From Harmonia axyridis (taxonomy: Eukaryota; Arthropoda; Insecta; Coleoptera; Coccinellidae): a stretch of DNA of 64,000 nt. Position numbers and translations under genes: made by a program. Numbering within the stretch: position 1 is the stretch's first letter; each line of letters starts with the position of its first letter. The notes beneath the pieces were generated by a model. It was not told the DNA's origin and did no database searches. It was given only the letters and a program-made list of their open reading frames with translations. The stretch spans positions 35,025,270 to 35,089,269 of the forward strand of contig NC_059507.1 in the NCBI RefSeq assembly GCF_914767665.1, in the 5' to 3' direction. Below are positions 57,286-64,000 of the stretch, piece after piece.

Positions 57286-57985
57286 CACTGCGCAAAAGAA
57301 TTAACGCACATTATGGAAATCTCAAATTTATTCTACAACTGAAGGTGTTCTCAATGATAATTATTTTTATCAGAATTATGCATGCATATGTTATCCACTT
57401 TCAACGTTTTTCAGCATGAATAAAAAAAGATGAGATTATCAGATTTTGAATGTATTGGCTCCATTCTGAAATAAGTTGTTCTCGATCAATTCTAGTGATC
57501 AATAGTTTTTCTTTCGTTTGATTTTCTACACTCGATCGCTATGCAGCGCGAAACACGCAATTTGACCCAAGGAGGAATGTGCCCAAGCGGTAGTTTTGCG
57601 AGAAGAAGAGTGGACATACACAAGAATTGCAGAAATTTGGAGTTTCCCATACCAGTATGTCCAGAATGTGGCAGCGATTCAGGGAGACGGGTATGAATGT
57701 CCGAAGACCAGGACAGGGTAGACCACGTGTGACAACTGCCATTCAAAACGTTACTTGAGACTTTCTTCGTTGAGACAACGGTTTGCAACCGCTCGCCTCC
57801 TTCAAAATCAGCTTGAGCAAACTCATGGGGTGCAAATTAGCACTCAGACAATAAGAAATCGCCTCAGAGAATATGATTTAAGGCCTCGTGTCGCGGCAAG
57901 AGGCCCAGCTCTTACCCCAGCCCATCGAAGGGCGCGTTTGGATTTTGCGAGAGAGCATATCCATTGGGAAGATGCTGATTGGGCT
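57286..57985 (+). mobile_element. Tc1-family transposon copy C2, 3' truncated (empty site for X2)
   Basis: The left terminus CACTGCGCAAAAGAATTAAC follows TA at 57284-57285. The start ATG is at 57541 (MQRETRNLTQ), but a one-base gain soon shifts the frame. Later pieces are readable: RFATARLLQNQLEQTHG, TQTIRNRLREYDLRPRVAAR and DFAREHIHWEDADW (57755-57980). Similarity to C1 ends at about 57985, before the first catalytic Asp, so the element is inactive. Its 5' untranslated region lacks X2 and shows the uninterrupted insertion site. Confidence 0.88.
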
Positions 57986-58019
57986 TATATTTTGGCGACA
58001 CATAACGTAGAAATATTAA

Positions 58020-60257
58020 GGTTTCCATTTGATAACTAGAACTACATTTTGGCCGTTAAGAAGTTGAATTCTGAACACCTTCGGATTCTCCTAATTTGCT
58101 TTTATCTGAATATGCTCCAAAATTATACATTGGATGATTGGATGCCATAATAATCGAATAACACCTGATTCAAATGAAGATAATTCGAAAAACTGTAATT
58201 CTTCTGAATTAGATCGTTTTATAAGTCATTCTTCAAAATTGAAGAAAAGTTCAACTTCTCGTTAGAAATTCCTTCAACTGACGCAGGCTAAAATTGAGAC
58301 GAAAAAAAAGTCCGCAGAAACCAGCACATCTTAATCTACTCCTCAACACTCCGGATAATTCTTTCCACAGTTTCATCCGAAATTCATCTGTTAATCGTTT
58401 TTTTTTTTACGAGAAAAAATCGAGCCTTAGGGGACAGCAAGGAATTTTTTATTCGCCCTTATTAACAACCTCTCTCCCGGCGTCACGTGATTGATGATTT
58501 CTCCCGTGACCCGCTCCTAATTTGGCTGATGTAATTTCAAACACGCCCACTCGATAACGTCGCGCTTTTGGGGACCAAACTACCATCCATCTGGATTTTA
58601 CGAAATGAGAAATGCCGTAGACCGAACACCGAACCGACCCAGCAGTTTTGTTCGTGGCGCGGATGACACAATACAGGATTAATCCGTGAGACGACATCTT
58701 GAATCGATCATCCTCTCTCGTTCCTGTGCAACATTAGGTCTGGAATTAATAACGACACTCCCGATTTACAACACTGAATAAACAATTTGGGAACGGGGAT
58801 TTATTTTCGAGATACCGATGCTATGAATATTCGGTGCGTCTGTTACTGGAACAACTCACGTGGAATTTACGCTGTTTGTTTTGTTAGGTTAGGATTTAAG
58901 GTGTGCCTTGGGTGAAAAGAGGATTTTTGTTGTTATTGTCGCCGCTAACGCAGCCCCCCAAAAATACCAACAATTCAGATAAAGTTTATCAATGGAAAGA
59001 ACATTATGTCTCGAATGGATTTTCGTGTATTATTTATAACCCTGCTTCGATCGGCGACTTCAATATCTGAAAATTTTCTTGAGGATTGCTTCTCGAAAAT
59101 AACCATAAAATTCGAATTTTATTGCCACCAGGTAGTAGTTTCGTAGTTGATCATCATCATTAGGTTATCCAATCCCTGATTCAGATTACCTAATCATGCT
59201 ACAAAGAAATATTATCATTTCATTGTACAAAGAAATATTATTATTTCTTCGTATCACTATCATGGTTGAACATGTCCTACAAAAATACTTCTAAAGCCGA
59301 CGAACTTGTTGACAGATGTTGGGATTGCTCGTTCATAAAAAATTATTCTACTCGGAAAAGGTTTCAAAGCAATGGAAACAAAACATCTGGCTGCAAAATT
59401 TCCGACTAAGTAACAAATTTCTCAAACGTTAATCTGTTATCATCATTCACGTGTTTGATTGATGGAAGTAATGAATATTCGATTGATTTAAAAAATCAAC
59501 AGAATTACATGTAATGTGGGTATTTAGAAACAGCCAATGAAATAATCCTAAAATGTGTGGAAGAAGGAATTGCCGATTCGAAAATTAGTGCAATATCGAT
59601 ACTTTCTTAATATGATGTGCAGTTATTTCCTTACATATTTATAATGCAAAATATTCAGTACTTCACCAGTATCGATAGCCTTGCCATAAAGAACATATTT
59701 TACCATCATCAGTCATCATGAGACTGAAAATGTATTCAAAAAATACAATGGGAAGTGATATATTCACTTGGCTACATGATTCCCTAGATACTCCTAGATT
59801 GGCTGAAGAGCTTACATCAATGTCAAAAATATTGTTTGCTTTCATTAAATCCATACAAGGGATGTCATTGAACAATCTGACTTTTTTCCAACTATGATTG
59901 TGACTTGATATACTAACAATTTCTTCAAAAAACTGGTTAAGCAAAGTTTGCATGTGATTCTGAGGTATTTTCAAAGTCATGTCCAAATATTCATGTGATT
60001 ATATAACTTATGTTCTGATGAACCAATAGAATCTGTAAATTTCCTATAGTTACGGCGTATTGATAAGTGGATACATCCTCGACGACGTGGTATAATCGTT
60101 TTGATGTTTCGCCTCCTGCCATATTGGGATCATTTCCATAGTAACATTATTGGACGTTCGCCAAAAAATAAAAGTCAAGCTCAGTGAAATGTCATTGAAT
60201 TATCCAAACGCAGTGTTTTGGTTATGGTCATAGAAATTATTCGTTATATAAGCGTAA
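58020..60257. other. Unannotated sequence; C+G-richer island at about 58480-58720
   Basis: The island holds CACGTGATTGATGATTTCTC, CTCGATAACGTCGCGC and GACCGAACACCGAACCG. An 82-codon minus frame crosses it without a recognisable domain. At 59200-59260, TACAAAGAAATATTAT is directly repeated 37 bp apart. Otherwise AT-rich and featureless. Confidence 0.35.
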
Positions 60258-60305
60258 CGAATACCACTCGAGCATAGACTATTGTCTATGCTCGAGTGGT
60301 ATTCG
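60258..60305. repeat. Perfect hairpin, 22-bp arms, 4-nt loop
   Basis: 60258-60279 (CGAATACCACTCGAGCATAG then AC) and its exact complement at 60284-60305, loop TATT. Weaker copies of the arm text (CACTCGAGCT, TATTGTCTATGCTC) follow within 90 bp, so this may be a small family of local inverted duplications. Confidence 0.88.
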
Positions 60306-60649
60306 TATGACAACACTCGAGCTGGGCTCTCGTGATGTTTCGCGAACTACATCTCGTGAATCGGCGAATAATCGAATATTGTCTATGCTCTTGTGATGTA
60401 AGAACTGAAAATTTGATCGATTTTGGTATTTCCGAAGGTAAATATTTTAATCATACCATTGATCAAGAATTGTATATTTTTCATGAAATGTTACGGAGGA
60501 TAATGAGAATAACTGATAAATGACAAAAAAGTCTTTAATATTATGGACAATTAAAAAAATAAAGTGAATAAAAGGTATCGTAAACGGTTGAACAATAGAA
60601 AAATAATTATTTAAAACGGCAACACTGTATTATTTGATGACAGTTCTTA

Positions 60650-60857
60650 AATAATTTTTGTTCAGTTGCTTATGTCTTTCAACCATGGAAAGATACAAGC
60701 ACAACAACGTTAAGTAATTATTGAATTGTTTAATCAAAATCAGTGTTCAGTATTCACAAAATAAAAATGAGTACTGATTTTGATATTATAATTCAAAAAT
60801 TTCTGAACGTTGTTGAAGCTTGTATCTTTCCTTGATTGACATAAGAACTGTTAAAAA
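60650..60857. repeat. Imperfect inverted repeat of about 200 bp next to X4
   Basis: The left arm has CTTATGTC, GGAAAGATACAAGC, CAACAACGTT and ATCAAAATCAGT. The right arm carries the same blocks inverted, ending GACATAAGAACTG. Arms are about 85-95 bp. It is adjacent to the start of the X nest and could be a separate MITE-like element. Confidence 0.7.
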
Positions 60858-60862
60858 ATAGT

Positions 60863-61731
60863 AGTAATTGCACAAGTGCATCAAAATTACCGATAATTTT
60901 GCATGACAGCGTGTTGTCATAAACACTGCATGAGTTCATTTTCATTTTTGGAGAAAGAGACCTCCACCTTCGGTGTCGGGCTCTTTCTCCAAAAATGAAA
61001 ATGACCCAATGCAGTTTTTCAAAGAAAACACGCTGGAATGCGAAATTATTCGGTCATTTTGATGCACGAGTGTAATTCGGGGGAATATTTCCCTCCTGTC
61101 AAAAATTCTATGTATACGGAGAACAATTATCGAAAATTACAGCGATAATTGCATTGTAGGAAGCGAAACAGCACTGCGATAATTGTTCTGTTCATAGATG
61201 CATAGTTTATATGCATCTCACACAGTTCGAATCTATGGAAATTCCATTCTAAATCAGTTTGACAAGTGATGTAACAGTTTATTCGGGAAATATTCCCCCA
61301 AATTACACTCGTGCATCAAAATGACCGGATAATTTCGCATTCCAGCGTGTTTTCTTTGAAAAACTGCATTCGGTCATTTTCATTTTTGGAGAAAGAGCCC
61401 TCCACCTTCGGTGTCCGGCTCTTTCTCCAAAAATGAAAATGAACTCATGCAGTGTTTATGACAACACGCTGTCATGCAAAATTATCGGTAATTTTGATGC
61501 ACTTGTGCAATTACTTATGAATATTTCCTGAATAAACTGTTACACTACTTGTTAAACTGATGTAGAATGGAATCGACATAGATTCGAACTGTGTACGATG
61601 CATAGAAACTATGAATCTATGAACAGAACAATTATCGCAGTGCTATTTCGCTTCCTACAATGCAATTATCGCTGTAATTTTCGATAATTGTTCTCCATAT
61701 ACATAGAATTTTTGACAGGAGGGAAATATTC
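60863..61731 (+). mobile_element. Family X copy X4 (outer), interrupted by a second X unit
   Basis: The outer unit runs AGTAATTGCACAAGTGC (60863) to about 61082 and resumes at 61519 to end GAGGGAAATATTC (61731), with AT after it. Together the two halves make about 433 bp, one full unit. The split lies at the internal GAATATTTCCC motif, which is also the end sequence of the inverted unit between them. The hairpin loop in this copy is inverted relative to X2. Confidence 0.82.
61083..61516 (-). mobile_element. Family X copy X4 (inner), inverted inside the outer unit
   Basis: Full 434-bp unit in reverse orientation, GAATATTTCCCTCCTGTC to GTGCAATTACTT. Directly after it comes AT and then GAATATTTCC of the resumed outer unit. 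Its left edge shares 11 bp with the outer unit, so the exact junction cannot be fixed. Its loop orientation is the same as X1 and X2. Confidence 0.83.
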
Positions 61732-61733
61732 AT

Positions 61734-62411
61734 AGAAAATCGTTTGTGACCATTCCCGGCACAAAATTCGAAAATAACAGACGTTGTGAAAAAACGATCG
61801 GTCTGAAGAGGAGCGCTCAAAAACTCTTACTATCTATTATGTCCGTGTAGCGACGCCTACAACAACAACAAAAAAAAAATTGGCAGATACCTATCTCCCG
61901 ATATAAGATATCTGGCATTTTTCGCTCGGAATCAGACCATTCGTTCCCGTATTCTTGGCTACCGCTCCCATTTGATTGAAAATAAAGACCCTAAGAGCGC
62001 CATAATTATGTCATCAAAGACGTAAAATATTTCTACGCGCGTTGAGAAATTCTAGAGTTTGGCTAGGATGGCTCTCTTTCAACTAGGAATGCATCTGGAT
62101 TCCGGCCTTTTATTTTACGACCGATATAAAGGATGCGATGACACACCGGTTTTATTTCCTGGCGCTCTCGGACGGATGTCAAAAATGCTCGAGGGTTAGA
62201 TTTTGCAATTTTCAGGCATTCCGTCCGTGCCGGAGGCTGTTATTCATCTCGGATTTTACGTTCCGTAGATGAGTGATGATCGACGTTGTCACATTAATTA
62301 TTCTCGCGTTGCATCAACTCTGCATAAAACTCTATGTTTTGGAAATGTAGGTGTTGTCAAGTTCTATGTAGCTATATATCAGCCAACCAGAAGAGTTGTG
62401 GCGCTTTTATA
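61734..62411. other. Single-copy sequence, CpG-richer at 62050-62250
   Basis: CpG-containing stretch (CGACCGATATAAAGGATGCG, GCATTCCGTCCGTGCCGG) in otherwise AT-rich DNA. GATATAAAGG is TATA-like, but no transcript can be inferred. No protein frame of note. Confidence 0.4.
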
Positions 62412-62413
62412 TA

Positions 62414-63357
62414 AAGGGTGTTTTTTTTAGAGCTATAGAACTTTAAATTGCAATAAAACAACGATGGATTATTCGATTGACATGAATTTTATTTATCCGC
62501 AAGATAATCTTGTGGCATTACATTTCAAATATGATTTTTGGCATATGACCGCCACGGCTGGCTCGGATGTAGTCCAATCTGGACGTCCAATTTTCGATGA
62601 CATTTACCAACATTCGTGGCCGTATATCGGCAATAACACTGCGAATGTTGTCTTCCAAATGGTCAAGGGTTTGTGGCTTATCCGCATAGACCAATGACTT
62701 TAGATTGCCCCACAGAAAGTAGTCTAGCGGTGTGAAATCACAAGATCTTGGAGGCCAATTCACAGGTCCAAAACGTGAAATTAGGCGGTCACCAAACGTG
62801 TCTTTTAATAAATCGATTGTGGCACGAGCTGTGTGACATGTTGCGCCGTCTTGTTGGAACAACAGCTCCTGGACATCATGGTTGTTCAATTCAGGAATGA
62901 AAAAGTTAGTAATCATGGCTCTATACCGATCACCATTGACTGTAACGTTCTGGCCATCATCGTTTTTGAAGAAGTACGGACCAATGATTCCACCAGCCCA
63001 TAAAGCGCACCAAACTGTCAGTTTTTCTGGATGTAACGGTGTTTCGACAAACACTTGAGGATAAGCTTCACTCCAAATGCGGCAGTTTTGTTTGTTGACC
63101 TAGCCATTCAACCAGAAGTGCGCTTCATCGCTAAACAAAATAAAATGGACGTAGTGCGCGATACGTATTCCGCACAGAACCATTATTTTCGAAATAAAAT
63201 TGCACTACTTGCAAACGTTGTTCAGGCGTGAGTCTATTCATGATGAATTGCCAAACCAAACTTAGAATAAATCACTTGACAGCTGTTAAATCGGTCGCCA
63301 TCTTGAACAGTAACGCCAACTTAAAGTTATATACCTCGAAAAAAAAAAAACACCCTT
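62414..63357 (-). mobile_element. Family A copy A8
   Basis: Complete minus-strand copy with TA at 62412-62413 and 63358-63359 and both ends. The stub ATG is complementary to 63239-63241. Unmodified family junction. Confidence 0.93.
62518..63180 (-). pseudogene. A8 catalytic domain with an early nonsense codon
   Basis: The leader and FSDEAHFWLNG are followed by TAG (complement of 63100-63102) where other copies have Tyr of GYVNKQN. Beyond it the frame is open for 178 codons from MFVETPLHPEKL to the normal end, with LLFQQDGATCHTAR and SCDFTPLDYFLWG retained. The internal ATG at 63054 could give a protein lacking the first catalytic Asp, which would be catalytically dead. Confidence 0.82.
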
Positions 63358-63359
63358 TA

Positions 63360-64000
63360 TTTCTTAATTGAGCACGAGGTCTTGTTCGCAACTATTCGCA
63401 AAAATCTCGAGAGTAATAAAAGTTTTTCCAATAAAAAGATTCACCAAGAATATAAAAAAATGAGAAACGCATCTATCTGTCTTGAAGTCAGAAGCTTTCG
63501 AGTTCTCGTCTTTTATTCGCCAGTTGCACCTTTTGAGAACACATAACTGGAGCCTCCAATAACTATGAAGATAAATAAATTGTTTCTTTCTTGTTCTTCA
63601 TAATATTTTCGGGTACAGAATGGTTATTTCAAAATGTTCTCCAACCAAGGAAAGTGAGAAGAAATTGAAAGCTCCGGTTAATCTGACAGAATACTTCCAA
63701 TATTCCACAAAATTCCCACTAAAGGCACCCATACCCACCAGACCCAAAACCTCCATACTTACCTCATCCCGCAAATCGCGTCGTCTGTCCGCCTGTCCGT
63801 CCCAATTATTTTCACCGGGTAGCAAAACACATGTCGAAATTAGCGTGGGTCCGTGTTAGTTGGTCCCGCGCCTCTTAATTATGTTGTCGCCTTTCCAGAT
63901 TCCTCTGGAAAGCCATCCGTCACCCGGATCGGCCAATAGGAAAGCGGAAATCGGCGGCGACACGTGGAAAGCGGGTCCCCGTAATAATTTCACAATGAAA
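63360..64000. other. Single-copy sequence ending in a CpG-rich island
   Basis: From about 63750 to the window end the sequence is C+G-rich with GTCACCCGGATCGGCCAATA and AAATCGGCGGCGACACGTGG, including a CCAAT motif in GGCCAATAGG. Overlapping plus and minus frames of 79 and 75 codons (63598-63859) are not recognisable. The island may continue beyond the window. Confidence 0.45.

Overview
The window is eukaryotic, AT-rich and almost entirely non-coding. It looks like an arthropod genome, most likely an insect. The mobile-element mix (several Tc1/mariner lineages, decayed non-LTR retrotransposons, many short inverted-repeat elements with TA-flanked ends beginning CAGGGTG) is typical of insects. 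I could not settle the order. I see no convincing host gene exon, no tRNA or rRNA, no CRISPR array and no bacterial operon structure.

Most of the readable signal is mobile DNA. Family A is a Tc1/mariner-type transposon of about 940 bp. It has eight copies: A1 252-1191, A2 8663-9595, A3 10620-10966 (truncated), A4 11683-12612, A5 19176-20111, A6 24397-25338, A7 52912-53851 and A8 62414-63357. All eight carry the same internal deletion. It joins a 36-codon N-terminal stub to an out-of-frame catalytic domain whose catalytic spacing fits DD41D. In A1 and A5 the catalytic domain is still a complete 221-codon ATG-initiated frame. A2 and A4 have different secondary microdeletions (7 and 10 bp) that both put the stub back in frame. 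Other DNA transposons are two DD34D mariners (39030-40242, 41444-42606), two Tc1 DD34E copies (36662-38615, 57286-57985) and four remnants of a second, diverged family (B: 31600-32660, 45718-45833, 50370-51900, 54780-55137).

Retrotransposon remains are reverse transcriptase and C-terminal pieces at 16431-16830, 30392-31480, 21838-22300 and 50640-51225. The last is inserted inside B2, which gives a relative age.

Non-autonomous and foldback DNA: family X is a 434-bp multi-hairpin element (26998-27425, 33781-34111, 38112-38545, and a nest at 60863-61731). Family Z is at 8213-8660, 15167-15739 and 26172-26760. Family E is at 3926-4817 and 55138-56038, family D at 2165-2966 and 17799-18603. There are large palindromic elements at 17257-17739 and 45834-46721, and an exact 231-bp palindrome at 39001-39231 over one end of a mariner. 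A degenerate minisatellite with higher-order structure fills 47870-49470, and a polypurine tract lies at 44490-44795.

Between the repeats are single-copy islands that are visibly richer in C+G and CpG (around 10000-10260, 11240-11520, 18660-19000, 21090-21420, 23800-24360, 25500-25870, 47150-47640, 52200-52740, 58480-58720, 62050-62250 and 63750-64000). None encodes a recognisable protein. They could be regulatory or otherwise constrained non-coding DNA in a large intron or intergenic region; that is inference. The most unusual observations are the X element with its flipped hairpin loop, its empty-site evidence and head-to-tail junction, the two frame-restoring deletions in family A, and the exact palindrome at the mariner end.
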